Shown one piece after another: positions 31,393 to 42,146 of a DNA stretch of 64,000 nucleotides. A program made the position numbers and the translations under genes. Numbering within the stretch: position 1 is the first letter of the stretch; each line of letters starts with the position of its first letter. The notes below the pieces were generated by a model, which was not told the origin of the DNA, made no database searches, and saw only the letters and a list, made by a program, of their open reading frames with translations. The DNA comes from Macrocybe gigantea (lineage: Eukaryota; Basidiomycota; Agaricomycetes; Agaricales; Callistosporiaceae), in contig SJRY01000225.1 in assembly GCA_011319805.1 (NCBI GenBank), positions 62,001-126,000 of the forward strand, read 5' to 3'.

Positions 31393-32626
31393 CGGTTCGT
31401 CTGCCCGCTTAGCTAACTCCAATCTGAGGCATGCCCTCAGATCCATTAGTACGCCCGCCTCAGTTGGGGGTGACCCATCTAAAGTGAGAAATCTCGCTTC
31501 TTTGTCAGACAGACAGCGGTCCGCGCTCAAGTCCTCTCTCAAGGATCTGGTGGATCTGAAACCACCACTCTTTCTAACCACGGATTATTTTGCTGATGCA
31601 AATAACCCGGGCAGGCGGCTTGTCGATGAGTTTGGCAGTCGCTTTGAGATCCATAAGTTACTTGGCCGAGACGAGGACTCGGTCAAGGCTTACCATGCAT
31701 CGCTGGATCAAACACTTTCCCAGTGTTCGATCCAGCATGATTGCTCTTATGTGAGTAGTGATGGCTCCGTGCCTGCGAAAGCAGAAGTGCCACTTAAGCA
31801 GTCTGTCTCAGCTTCGCGTGTTTATCGCGAGGGCAGGCTGGTCTCCGAGATTCGTCAGCCAGTTGGTAAATCAATGAGTGACGATGCTGAGCTCATTGGG
31901 TTGCGAATGGCAATCCAAAAGGCTATCGCACAAGATGGAGTTAATTCTGTCGTGTGCTTTTTAGATTCGATGAATGCAATTAATTGCATCATCGATTGCA
32001 ACCCCCACTCTGTGCAGTCGCATTCTATTGCACTTTGTGCATCACTGGAAGCTTGGCTCTCTGAGTCCGAGCAGCGCCGGATCGAATTCTGGCACGTCCC
32101 TTCCAAATGGAAGTGGGCAATACAAGTCGAGGCTCACGAGTTTGCCTGGAGCCTGGAGGTTCCCCTGGGACTTCGTCCCCTCTATACCACCGATGGCCTT
32201 CGAAAGGAGGCTGACGATGATATGCATAGCACTTGGTTCCAGAATTCTGGGAACAAGAAATACATTGGTTCTTCCACATTTCGTTTTCACAAAGCAGGAA
32301 AGCCAAATTCCTATGAACGGCCCTCTCAGAAGAGAACGGGCTTCATGAAGTTAGTGACAGAGAACGAGCTTTTTGCTTGCTGCGCACGACTTGCATGCGG
32401 CCACGCCCCGATCAATGCGTATCGGGCACGGTTTAATTTCGTTGAGAGTGACTTATGCTCTTGCGGACGAGGGCCGGAAGACTCCGTCCATGTCATGACT
32501 CAGTGCCGCAACTGGCACAGGCCAACTGAACGCCAGTTCGACGCATTTGTGCATCACTGGTTTATCAAGTACCTTGCATCCAACAAGGCGGCAGGAGCTT
32601 TTATTCCGGATCCAGGCGGCGGGTGA
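31393..32626 (+). CDS. LINE ORF2 C-terminal part: RNase H and zinc motif
   Basis: This intact stretch of about 411 codons covers DYFADANNPGRRL, the RNase H motifs (YVSSDGSVP, ELIGLRMAI, VCFLDSMNAIN, FWHVPSKWKW) and the terminal zinc motif CSCGRGPEDSVHVMTQC. It has no start codon of its own. The open frame reaches back to 31019 only because it reads through ORF1 DNA in a frame ORF1 does not use, so that N-part is an accident. Confidence 0.8.
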
Positions 32627-33024
32627 CTGCCGCTCTGTAGCGGAGATCGCCCGGGGCAACCTAGGCAATCTTTAGGCAGTAGGACCAGCGGCCGAAGCGC
32701 TGATCGAGCATTATGCGAACCGCAAACTTTGTGACAGCATCCGTTATAGGTCCTTTTGGACCTTTTACGTGGAATTGACCACAACCGGCCCCTTGGGGCT
32801 GGGGGACGGTGCTCAAGCAAGCGAGTATGCATGAGCTCGGGTCTTTTAGCTCGAGCCGGGGCACGAGAGAGCAGGGCACTGTAGCCCTCTATGTATTTTC
32901 CTTCAGTCTGGTTTGGATCGGACTCGTCGTATTTATAGTAGGTACCTGTGTGTATTTACAAGCGGACTGCCACCGTGCACCGCTATATAAATTGTTGATT
33001 TAAAAAAAAAAAAAAAAAAAAAAA
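31393..33024 (+). mobile_element. 5'-truncated LINE with poly-A and 12-bp TSD
   Basis: A 1.63-kb LINE 3' end, from the RNase H connection region through the stop at 32624-32626, the 3'UTR and a poly-A of about 22 nt. GCCAAGGCCGCA at 31381-31392 is repeated at 33025-33036. This is a textbook target-primed insertion into another LINE's ORF1. Confidence 0.95.
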
Positions 33025-33036
33025 GCCAAGGCCGCA

Positions 33037-34042
33037 GCTGAATCTCTCGCCGCCCTCAAGGCTTGGATCTTGAAGGTCGGCTCATCCTCCATTTCCATTC
33101 CAGCGGATATCAGTATGCCATCACTGAGGGCATCGTGACTCTGGTTAGCAGTGCTGGCGATGTCAATATGTTCTCTGTCTCTATGCTTGACAGGCCACAG
33201 CACCCTCTTGGAAGGCGTTTGCAAGAAATTGTCAACACTCACCTTCCTTCTCATGGAAAGGCGACTCAGTTCACTGATCCTCATACCTCTCCTTCTGGTA
33301 CTGTGCACCCAGAAGACTCTCACTCAAACATGGGCGCTTGCCCTCTGAGACTGCCTCAGAATCTGAACTGCCCTCCTCCACTGCAACCGTGGTCTTGTTT
33401 CTGAACCCTGGATCGTGGACCGCCTCCTTCTGTCAATAGGGCCACTCACCCTGCTGCTGGCAAGTGCTCCTATGTGCAAGCCTTGGCCCAACCAGCCAAT
33501 ACCCCCACTGAAGCTATCGTAGCTTTGGCAAAGACCTTTCTACACCTCTCTGTGGAGAAGATCATCTCCTTGCAAAAGGAAGTGACTGGGGAGTCTTCCA
33601 GACTGCCCAAGAAGAAGGTGAAGTCCACCTCTCATGGCCCATCCCAACGTAATGTCAGGGTGACCTTTACTTTCCCTGCGGACAACACTTCTGTTGCTGC
33701 TGGAACTCTTCTCTCTGCCTTCAATTGAGGGCTGACTACTGGCAAATCCTGGATTCGATGCGAATCCATCCAGGATCATTCCGCCTCCTTGTTTTCTTGC
33801 CTGATGATGAAGGTAGCATCACCCAAGGACCTTGGCATTCTGCGTGAGGCCACCCTCCAGTGTGCTCCAGCTGGTTCTACTGTCGAGCTTGCTATTCTGA
33901 TGAGTGTTTCCTATATAAAGCTGCTCGATGTACCATACTTCAATGCCGATGGAAGTGTTATCACTGCCCGGCAGGCATACGAGATTCTCCGGGACTCTTC
34001 ATTCTCGGACCTCATCACCCTCATTGGAGTTCCTCGCATCAG
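33037..34042 (+). pseudogene. LINE ORF1 middle
   Basis: This continues 31392 after the LINE insertion with ESLAALKAWILKVG-like sequence, the conserved EAIVALAKTF and ASPKDLGIL segments, and ends at GVPRI. A stop near 33727 and frame changes break it. At 34043 it meets a copia scrap. Confidence 0.75.
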
Positions 34043-34115
34043 AGGGGCACTTCTAACACCTCCCCCTGACCTGAACTGTCTAAACTATGTAACTATGAGT
34101 CCCATTCTCTCTCCG
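34043..34115 (-). mobile_element. Copia scrap: end of pol and LTR start
   Basis: The reverse complement matches the end of copia pol, the purine tract (CAGGTCAGGGGGAGG) and the first bases of the LTR at 62375-62435. It is flanked on both sides by about 50 bp of the same ORF1 segment, so two LINE pieces meet around it. Confidence 0.75.
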
Positions 34116-34477
34116 AGACTCTTCATTCTCAGATCTCATCACCCTCATTGGAGTTTCTTACATCATGCGTAACTCCAAGAATTCTGATACTGTGACCATT
34201 TGGTTCAATATCAAAGTCCACTGGCCAGAACGTTAAAGCTCTGGACAACTGCACGGTTATGGTCCAGAACTGGCAATGCCGGTTCTGCACTGCTCTTTCA
34301 TCACCAGGAGTTCCTCTTTGTGAACGTTGTTGGCATTGGGACACTCTGCTTTGAAGGGTAACCAACAATCCCTCTGATGCCCAATCTGTGGGGAATCCCA
34401 TAGAAAGGAGCACCACTGCATGCTCGCATCTTGCTGCAAAGCAAGACCCAAGGCCAACCCTCCCGAGCCAGTAATTG
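34116..34477 (+). mobile_element. LINE ORF1 3' part (zinc-knuckle region)
   Basis: The sequence corresponds to the ORF1 segment before and within the knuckles (CCKARPKANPP near 34430). It is decayed and out of frame in places. It ends at the 16-bp duplication GAGGTTCCAGTCATCC. Confidence 0.65.
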
Positions 34478-34493
34478 GAGGTTCCAGTCATCC

Positions 34494-34610
34494 CTTCAGT
34501 CCAGTTTCTTTTGGACTAGTCGTATTTATCATAGGTACCGTTGTGTATTTACAAGTGGACTGCCATCGAGCACCGCTTTATAAATTGTTGATTTAAAAAA
34601 AAAAAAAAAA
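34494..34610 (+). mobile_element. 117-bp LINE 3' end inserted with 16-bp TSD
   Basis: Only the last part of the 3'UTR and a poly-A of about 16 nt are present. GAGGTTCCAGTCATCC at 34478-34493 is repeated exactly at 34611-34626. It shows how little LINE 3' sequence remains in a successful insertion. Confidence 0.95.
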
Positions 34611-36817
34611 GAGGTTCCAGTCATCCTGACTGGACTTGCATTGTTCACCGCTCATCATGTGAGGATCCGCCTCGTATGATGGCTTATGTCTACAACCGTT
34701 TATATCAGTTGCATCCCTCCTTTGACGCAATCTTGTTGATAGTCATGATCTGATGATTGTCAGCTTCTCCACTCTGGGGGAGCCTCTATTCCTCGCAAAC
34801 ACCTACTCTGATGTAGACGGAAGCGCTATTCATTTGATGCATGATTGTGCTGAAAGACCTGACTTCCCCAACCTATCTTATTTAGAAGGGGACTTCAATT
34901 GTTATTATGAACTCTGGGATGGAGTCCATACTTCGCAGCGTACAAGAGGAGAGATGTTGTGTAATGCAGCACTTGATCTTGGTCTCGACTGGGTGGAGCC
35001 ATCTAATCATGGCCTGACCTTCATCTCACATAATGTGGAGCTTCAGCGCTCAGTTATTGATTTGATATTCACCCCTGTTGATGTGGTGGGGTGGCACCAG
35101 TTGTTCGTGATGACCTGAGATTGACTTTGGACCATTGTCCGTTGTTGCTCTCCTTAGACATTCCATTGCTGGACCTCTCTGATCCACGCTGGACTCTTTC
35201 AAAGGACAGCATGCTTGAGTTTATCTCTGACATTGCTGGCAATCTGCTCGGTATGGACCTGGTGCCAATCGAGTCACCAGAGGATTTAGAGAGCATTCTC
35301 CAGACCCTCTCCAAATCAGTTGACTGTGCTTGGAATCTCCACTCTAAGGAGTGCAAGCTATCGAAGTGGAGTAAGGGCTGGTGGAACCAGCATTATTCTG
35401 AAACATTGGACACCTTCAGACAGACCTGGTCTGAGGGTGACCATTGCATCTGGTGATGAGCCATTAAAGATGCCAAATGCACTTTCTTTGATCAGCGAAT
35501 CAAGGAAGTTGCTGAAAAGTCGTGACGTCCATGGGATCTAGCTGCATGGACTAAGCAAAGGCCACTTCCGGCCTATGAGGCTATCTCCTTTCAGGGGCAA
35601 CCTTGCAACTCTATCGAGTCGCTGTGGAATGCACTCGACCAATCCTATAATGCTGCGTCCAACAGGCCAGTTAATTTGGATAAGCTCGATGAGCTCAAGC
35701 CTCATCCAGGTCAGGACTGGGTCCTGTTCTCTGCTGCAGAACTCCGAGAGTCTTTGGAGCCATGCAGCAATACCTCTGCCCCAGGACCAGATCATCTGTC
35801 CTGGGGCCATGTTAAGCAGCTCGTGAAATTCCCTCACTTGGCTAATTTCATCCTGAACATTGCTAACGCATGTTTGGAACTGGGCCATTGGCCCTCTTAC
35901 TTTAAGCAGAGCTTGTCGGTGATCATTCCGAAACCTGGCAAACCTGCATATGACACTCCAAAGCCTTTCGTCTGATTGTGCTTTTGAACACCCTCAGCAA
36001 ACTCGTCAAAAAAATGCTGGCACGGCGTATGCAGTACAAAGCGACCAAATATGCTGTCTTCGACCCGAAGCAGTTCGGTGGCATCCGGCAGAACTCTACG
36101 GAGGATGCTGGTGTCTTTCTAACCCATATTATCTGGCAGGGCTGGATAAAGGGTCTCAAGACAAGTGTCATCGCTTTTGATGTTGTGCTCAATATTTCCC
36201 CTCTCTCAACCATCAGATGTTGGTGAGGATACTTCAACATGGGGGCTTTGCACGTCAAGTGTCTAAGTTCTTCGAATCCTACCTCGTCGGCATAAAACTT
36301 CATATGCTTGGCATAGTGCCATCTCACCAGAGTTCGATGCTGATATTGGCATCGGCGAAGGCTCTGCTCTATCTCAGTACTGTCAGCCTTGTATTTGGTA
36401 CCAGTACTGAAAATATACCAGAAGGTTGACAATATGCCAACCATCATGTCATTTGTAGATGATGGGCTGATCATCGCCCAGTCCAAATCCATTCTGGACA
36501 ATGTCCTGAAACTTCAGAGGGTGTACGCATCTGTGCACAACCTCTTTATGGACTTCAGTCTTATTGTTGAACATAACAAAACTGAACTGCAGCACTTCTC
36601 ATGCAATAGTAAGGATCCCCATCCCGCTATTGACTTGGGTTTTGCCCTGTTCACGGACAACACTCCCTTGCTGCCCAAGGATGTATGGAGATACTTGGGT
36701 TCTTCTTAGATGCGTGCCTATCATTTAAGGAGCATATCCATTTCTATGCAATGAAAGCACTGACTACTGCCAGGGCTTTCCAGATGTTGGACAATTCTGT
36801 GCGAGGGTTATCCCCTC
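34611..36817 (+). mobile_element. LINE ORF2 copy: endonuclease and RT (plus strand)
   Basis: This includes the endonuclease (34627-35120), linker and RT (35676-36709) to about RALSP. It continues at 37058 after a solo copia LTR. It is decayed throughout. Confidence 0.85.
34753..36709 (+). pseudogene. LINE ORF2: endonuclease, linker and RT, broken
   Basis: Pieces in order are the endonuclease with EGDFNCYYELWDG and SVIDLIF (34753-35118), the linker (35091-35456), the RT fingers with SAPGPDHLSW and SVIIPKPGKPAYD (35676-35975), FGGIRQNSTEDAGV (35978-36226), and the catalytic SFVDDGLIIAQSK (36389-36709). Stops and frameshifts separate every piece. The FVDD box and GDFN motif place it with endonuclease-encoding LINEs of the Tad/I kind. 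Confidence 0.8.
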
Positions 36818-37057
36818 TGTTAAAACTAGGCACAGGGAACACTCTGGACGAGCCTTAGAACCTAGAAGTCCTGAGTGAGAACACTGGTAATTGAGTTATG
36901 TACAAGTACTTGCCTAGAAGTCCTGAGTGAGAATACTGGGGACTTCAAGGCGCTCTGTGCTACCTATATATACATGTAGAAGGCTGTGTGCATTGCTAGG
37001 CACATAGCTTGGGTCCTCTCCTATGCACAAGTCCGGATAGGAGGGGCATTTCTAATA
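36818..37057 (-). repeat. Solo copia LTR with collapsed repeat array
   Basis: The reverse complement runs TATTAGAAATGCCCC..CTAGTTTTAACA. It is flanked by CCCTC at 36813-36817 and 37058-37062. At 240 bp it lacks most of the 29-bp repeat array that makes other copies about 403 bp. Confidence 0.9.
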
Positions 37058-37335
37058 CCCTCAACAGAAGTGCATTCTTTACCTGTCATGTGCACGCCCT
37101 ATTGCAACATATGGCTGTTTGTTATGGAACTTCAATGGTATGTGCCACGTCGCACTGTTGAAGCATTTATGCCAGATGCAGCATAAGGCATGCATTTGGA
37201 TCAACGGTCAGTTCCGCACCACTCCAGAGGGTGCGGCTGAAACCATGGCCTGTGTCGAGCCTATCACCGGGTTCATCAAGCATCTGAAAGTCGGGTCCTC
37301 TGCCCGGCTGGCCAACTCCAACTTGAGGCATGCCC
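37058..37335 (+). mobile_element. LINE RT/RNase H connection region
   Basis: This continues 36817 after the solo LTR (LLWNFNGMCHVALLK, WINGQFRTTPEGAAE). It ends at LRHAL where a poly-T begins, marking insertion of a minus-strand element. Confidence 0.85.
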
Positions 37336-37756
37336 TTTTTTTTTTTTTTTTTTTTTTGAATCTTTTTTTTTTTTTTTTTTTAAATCAACAATTTATATAG
37401 CGGTGCACGGTGGCAGTCCGCTTGTAAATACACACAGGTACCTACTATAAATACGACGAGTCCGATCCAAACCAGACTGAAGGAAAATACATAGAGGGCT
37501 ACAGTGCCCTGCTCTCTCGTGCCCCGGCTCAAGCTAAAAGACCCGAGCTCGTGCATACTCGCTTGCTTGAGCACCGTCCCCCAGCCCCAAGGGGCCGGTT
37601 GTGGTCAATTCCACGTAAAAGGTCCAAAAGGACCTATAACAGATGCTGTCGCAAAGTTTGCGGTTCGCATAATGCTCGATCAGCGCTTCGGCCGCTGGTC
37701 CTACTGCCTAAAGATTGCCTAGGTTGCCCCGGGCGATCTCCGCTACAGAGCGGCAG

Positions 37757-38482
37757 TCACCCGCTGCCTGGATCCGGAATAAAAGCTCCTGCCGCCTTGT
37801 TGGATGCAAGGTACTTGATAAACCAGTGATGCACAAATGCGTCGAACTGGCGTTCAGTTGGCCTGTGCCAGTTGCGGCACTGAGTCATGACATGGACGGA
37901 GTCTTCCGGCCCTCGTCCGCAAGAGCATAAGTCACTCTCAACGAAATTAAACCGTGCCCGATACGCATTGATCGGGGCGTGGCCGCATGCAAGTCGTGCG
38001 CAGCAAGCAAAAAGCTCGTTCTCTGTCACTAACTTCATGAAGCCCGTTCTCTTCTGAGAGGGCCGTTCATAGGAATTTGGCTTTCCTGCTTTGTGAAAAC
38101 GAAATGTGGAAGAACCAATGTATTTCTTGTTCCCAGAATTCTGGAACCAAGTGCTATGCATATCATCGTCAGCCTCCTTTCGAAGGCCATCGGTGGTATA
38201 GAGGGGACGAAGTCCCAGGGGAACCTCCAGGCTCCGGGCAAACTCGTGAGCCTCGACTTGTATTGCCCACTTCCATTTGGAAGGGACGTGCCAGAATTCA
38301 ATCTGGCACTGCTTGGACTCAGAGAGCCAAGCTTCCAGTGATGCACAAAGTGCAATAGAATGCGACTGCACAGAGTGGGGGTTGCAATCGATGATGCGAT
38401 TAATTGCATTCATCGAATCTAAAAAGCACACGACAGAATTAACTCCATCTTGTGCGATAGCCTTTTGGATTGCCATTCGCAA
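37757..38482 (-). CDS. LINE RNase H and zinc motif within a composite
   Basis: A 241-codon open frame runs from RMAIQKAIAQDG through CFLDSMNAIN and FWHVPSKWKW to CSCGRGPEDSVHVMTQC and the normal ORF2 end. Upstream RNase H residues (SSDGS) are missing because the R2 junction cuts the LINE there. It is a fragment. Confidence 0.7.
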   Translation of the reverse strand: MRMAIQKAIAQDGVNSVVCFLDSMNAINRIIDCNPHSVQSHSIALCASLEAWLSESKQCQIEFWHVPSKWKWAIQVEAHEFARSLEVPLGLRPLYTTDGLRKEADDDMHSTWFQNSGNKKYIGSSTFRFHKAGKPNSYERPSQKRTGFMKLVTENELFACCARLACGHAPINAYRARFNFVESDLCSCGRGPEDSVHVMTQCRNWHRPTERQFDAFVHHWFIKYLASNKAAGAFIPDPGSG

Positions 38483-38579
38483 CCCAATGAGCTCAGCATC
38501 GTCGCTCGTTGATTTACCAACTGGCTGACGAATCTCGGAGACCAGCCTGCCCTCGCGATAAACACGCGAAGCTGAGACA

Positions 38580-39777
38580 CGAAGTTTAGCCCCCCCTTGC
38601 GGGGAGGCTGCTACCTAGGTGGGTCTGCCAGATTAAGGCTATTGTCCAGCACTTTCACCCCAGGGCCATCCACGCCCAGGGGAACCCTTAACCTAGGACT
38701 CCTTATGTGGGTCCAGTGTGCATCCGTCAGGCTTACGCCTCCCTATTTGGTCTGCGGACCCCCCCTTGCCAACGGCCGAGGCCTCCCCAAATTGGGTGTG
38801 GACTCAGGGATGGTACCGTCTTACTCAGCTGCGGTCTGCCGGATTAAGGCTTTTTGTCCGACACTTGCACCCCAAGGCCATCCACGCCAAGGGAACCGTT
38901 TTAAGCCTGCCAAGTAGGTCGGCATGGACTTTCACCTACACACTGGGGTCCCCAGAGTCCCACGGAACCCAGGAGTTCGCACTTCGGATTCAACTTAAGC
39001 GGCAACCTGGGTGTATTATCCCAGGGCCACCGACAGAGGAGTTAGGTCTCTCGAGCCAAGGACTGGAGACTGTCCAGCCTTGCTACGGCCCAGCGGTGTC
39101 TGGGGCGCGACCCCCAGTCCTGCCTTCCCGTCCTCTGGCAGATGGTTCGCTGATGCCCCTTAGGGCGCGGATCCCCATCTGTCCAAGGTCTCTGTCTTGC
39201 CATGTGCCTGCCAGACTGGCCTCCGATATCACAGCAAGGTCCATGGTCCTCCCATGACAGGTTCCCACAGGGGAAGCCCTTAGCTGAACGGGTCTGGATC
39301 TACTTCCGCCAAAGCGTACTGCACCATGACTAACCTCCGTGGACCCCTACTTCAGGCAGCTCACACGGTACCGGGTGCCCTGTTGGCTCAAACGCCATCG
39401 GGTGGTTATCAGCCCAATTCCCGGTATAATCCCTTATCCTTTCGGCCCCTACACTTTTAGATCGGGGATCACGTGCTTGCATGTGAGTTAGGGTCATGTG
39501 ACACTTGACCCACATAGTGGGGTAAGTCACATGTGTGACGCATAACCCAGCTTACCTCACGTGCCAGCTGCTTAGTCACATGACCAAGTCACCTCCCTCG
39601 TGGGAACAACTGTCACAGGGTCGTGATACTTCCTGCCTGCGTCACGTGGAACCAGCTCCGGACACTTCCGAATGCAAACCTGAAGATGCTACCTCCAGGA
39701 CTAGAACCCGCGGCTTCGTGGCTTGCCACAGCCACAGGACTACCTGACTCGCGTTTACCGCTATGCCAACCAGCCCC
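38580..39777 (-). mobile_element. R2 tRNA-headed retroposon, copy c (1.2-kb form)
   Basis: The head is at 39777-39690 with A-box and B-box as in copy f. The body is non-coding, with GTCACATG/CACGTGAC motifs and the shared GGGGATCCGCGCCC block. It ends CTAAACTTCG at 38580. Confidence 0.8.
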
Positions 39778-39894
39778 CTTTTTTTTTAAATCAACAATTT
39801 AATAGCAATGCTTGATGGCAGTCTGCTTGTAAATACACACTGGTACCTACGATAAATATGACTAGTCCGAAAGAAACTGGACTGAAGGGATGTA
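39778..39894 (-). mobile_element. LINE 3'UTR end cut by a Tc1-like element
   Basis: A short poly-T and 3'UTR on the minus strand stop at GGATGTA (39893-39894 = TA), where a mariner-type end starts. The matching 3'UTR elsewhere continues CATAGAGGG. Confidence 0.8.
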
Positions 39895-40200
39895 CAGTAC
39901 CCTACAATAAGTTTTGCAACATGTGACCTATCTGTAATCAACAAAATTATTTCTCACAATTGCTACACTATATCAACCATGCCTAAAACACCTGGAACTA
40001 AGAATACTACTCCTGAACTTCGCTCTCTCATCTATACCAAGGCCAAAGAGAATGTTCCAATACAGGATATTGCCTCTTTTGTTGGTGCAACCGTTCTACC
40101 ATTTTTCGCATTCTCAAGAACTACGATACCAGAGGTCATTTCAATGACACAGCCCAGTCTGGTAGACCTCCAAAACTAGATGAAAGGTCCCTTCATCACC
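39895..40200 (+). pseudogene. Tc1/mariner-like transposase N-terminus with left end
   Basis: The element end CAGTACCCTACAATAAG follows a TA dinucleotide. An ATG at 39979 begins MPKTPGTKNTTPELR, resembling the first helix-turn-helix of Tc1 transposases. After a frameshift near 40090 the sequence reads RSTIFRILKNYDT, then the GRPPKLDER linker motif, and is cut at 40200 by a LINE poly-T. This is the only DNA-transposon trace seen. Confidence 0.7.
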
Positions 40201-40482
40201 TTTTTTTTTTTTTTTTATATCAACAATTTATATAGCGGTGCTCGATGGCAGTCCACTTGTAAATACACATTGGTACCTATAATAAATATGACTAGTCCGA
40301 AGGAAACCAGACTGAAGGGATGTACATAGAGGGCATATTCACCCTGTTGTCTCCTGCCTGTGCACGCGCCTCTTAGGCACATGCTCATGCTGGCTCGCTC
40401 GCTCGACCCGTGTCCCCTAACTCCTAAGAGCCAGTCATGGTTAATTCTACGTAAAGGGTCCAAACGGGCCCATAATGACAGG
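40201..40482 (-). mobile_element. Older LINE copy, 3'UTR part
   Basis: A poly-T (40201-40217) and diverged 3'UTR end in CCATAATGACAGG (40470-40482), which is repeated at 43089-43101 where this LINE resumes after a composite insertion. Confidence 0.88.
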
Positions 40483-40873
40483 TTTTTTTTTTTTTTTTAA
40501 ATCAACAATTTATATAGCGGTGCACGATGGCAGTCCGCTTGTAAATACACACCGGTACCTACTATAAATACGACGAGTCCGATCCAAACCAGACTGAAGG
40601 AAAATACATAGAGCGCTGCACTGCCCTGCTCTCTCGTGCCCGTGCTCGAGCTACACGACTCAAGCTCGTGCGTACTCACTTGCTAGAGCCCCGTCCCCCA
40701 GCTCCGAAGGGCCAGATGTGGTCAATTCCATGTAAAAGGTCCAAAAGGACCTATAACAGATGCTGTCGCGAAGTTTGTGGTTCGCGTATTGCTCGATCAG
40801 CGCTTCGGTCACTGGTCCTGCTGCTTTAAGATTGCCTAGGTTGCCCCGGGCAATCTCCGCTACAGAACGGCAG

Positions 40874-42112
40874 TCACCCGCCACCTGGATCCGGGATAAA
40901 AGCTCCCGCTGCCTTGTTGGATGCGAGATACTTAATAAACCAGTGACGCACAAATGCGTCGAACTGGCATTCAGTTGGCCTGTGCCAGTTGTGGCACTGA
41001 GTCATGACGTGGACGGAGTCTTCCGGCCCTCGTCCACAAGAGCATAAGTCGCTCTCCACGAAATTAAACCGTGCCCGATACGCATTGATCGGGGCGTGGC
41101 CGCATGCAAGTCGTGTGCGAGCATAAAGCCCATTCTCTGTCACAAGCTCCATGAAGCCCATTCTCTTCCGAGAGGGGCGTTCATAGGAATTTGGCTTTCC
41201 TGCCTCATGAAAACGAAACGTGGAAGCACCAATATATTTCTTGTTCCCAGAATTCTGGAACCAAGTGCTATGCATATCATCGTCAGCCTCCTTTCGAAGG
41301 CTGTCGGTGGTAAAGAGGGGACGGATCCCCAAGGGAACATCGAGGCTCCGAGCAAACTCGTGAGCTTCGACTTGTATTGTCCACTTCCATTTAGAAGGGA
41401 CGTGCCAGAAGTCAATCCGGCGCTGCTCAGTTTCTGAGAGCCAAGCTTTCAATGATCTGCACAGTGCAATAGAATGCGACTGCACAGAGTGAGGATTACA
41501 ATCGATGATGCGATTGATTGCATTCATCGAGTCCAAAAAACACATGACAGAATTAACTCCATCTTGTGCGATAGCCTTTTGGATCACCATTCGCAATCCA
41601 ATAAGCTCAGCATCGTCGCTCGTTGCTTTGCCAACCGGCTGACGAATTTCAGAGACCAGTCTGCCCTCACGATACAAACGTGAAGCGGCAACAGACTGCT
41701 TGAAGGGCACTTCCGCTTTCGTGGGCACGGAGCCATCACTACTCACATAAGAGCAATCATGCTGAATCGAACACTGAGCAAGTGTCTGATCCAGCGATGC
41801 ACGATAAGCTTTCACCGAGTCCTCGTCTCGGCCAAGTAGCTTATGGATCTCAAAGCGACTGCCAAACTGGTCGACAAGCCGCCTGCCCGGGTTATTTGCA
41901 TCAGCAAAATAATCCGTGGTTAAAAAGAGTGGTGGTTTCAGATCCACCAGATCCTTGAGAGAGGACTTGAGCGCGGACCGCTGCCTGTCCGATAAAGCAG
42001 CGAGATTTCTCACTTTAGATGGGTCGCCCCTAGCTAAGGCGGGCATACTGATTAATCTGAGAGCATGTCTTAGATTGGAATTGGCGAGGCGGGCAGAGGA
42101 CCCGATTTTCAA
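40874..42112 (-). CDS. LINE ORF2 C-terminal part within composite
   Basis: A 412-codon intact frame (RLANSNLRHALRL, DYFADANNPGRRL, YVSSDGSVPTKAE, ELIGLRMVI, CFLDSMNAIN, CSCGRGPEDSVHVMTQC) ends at the usual ORF2 stop. It is among the best-preserved RNase H stretches in the window. There is no start of its own; the upstream ORF2 is replaced by the R2 head. Confidence 0.78.
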   Translation of the reverse strand: MKIGSSARLANSNLRHALRLISMPALARGDPSKVRNLAALSDRQRSALKSSLKDLVDLKPPLFLTTDYFADANNPGRRLVDQFGSRFEIHKLLGRDEDSVKAYRASLDQTLAQCSIQHDCSYVSSDGSVPTKAEVPFKQSVAASRLYREGRLVSEIRQPVGKATSDDAELIGLRMVIQKAIAQDGVNSVMCFLDSMNAINRIIDCNPHSVQSHSIALCRSLKAWLSETEQRRIDFWHVPSKWKWTIQVEAHEFARSLDVPLGIRPLFTTDSLRKEADDDMHSTWFQNSGNKKYIGASTFRFHEAGKPNSYERPSRKRMGFMELVTENGLYARTRLACGHAPINAYRARFNFVESDLCSCGRGPEDSVHVMTQCHNWHRPTECQFDAFVRHWFIKYLASNKAAGAFIPDPGGG

Positions 42113-42146
42113 CCTTTTGATGAACCCGCCGATAGGTTCGACACAG

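Larger units (their letters stand above)
37336..39777 (-). mobile_element. Composite retroposon: R2 head plus 1.2-kb LINE 3' end
   Basis: On the minus strand this is R2 copy c (39777-38580, 1.2-kb form) fused at 38579/38580 to LINE RNase H, 3'UTR and a split poly-A (37382-37336). The LINE part codes at 38482-37757. The right neighbour is another LINE poly-T, so the TSD cannot be read. Confidence 0.75.

Noticed and set aside
37336..37382. Homopolymer microsatellite
   Set aside because: The T runs are LINE poly-A tails read on the other strand, next to the conserved LINE 3' end.
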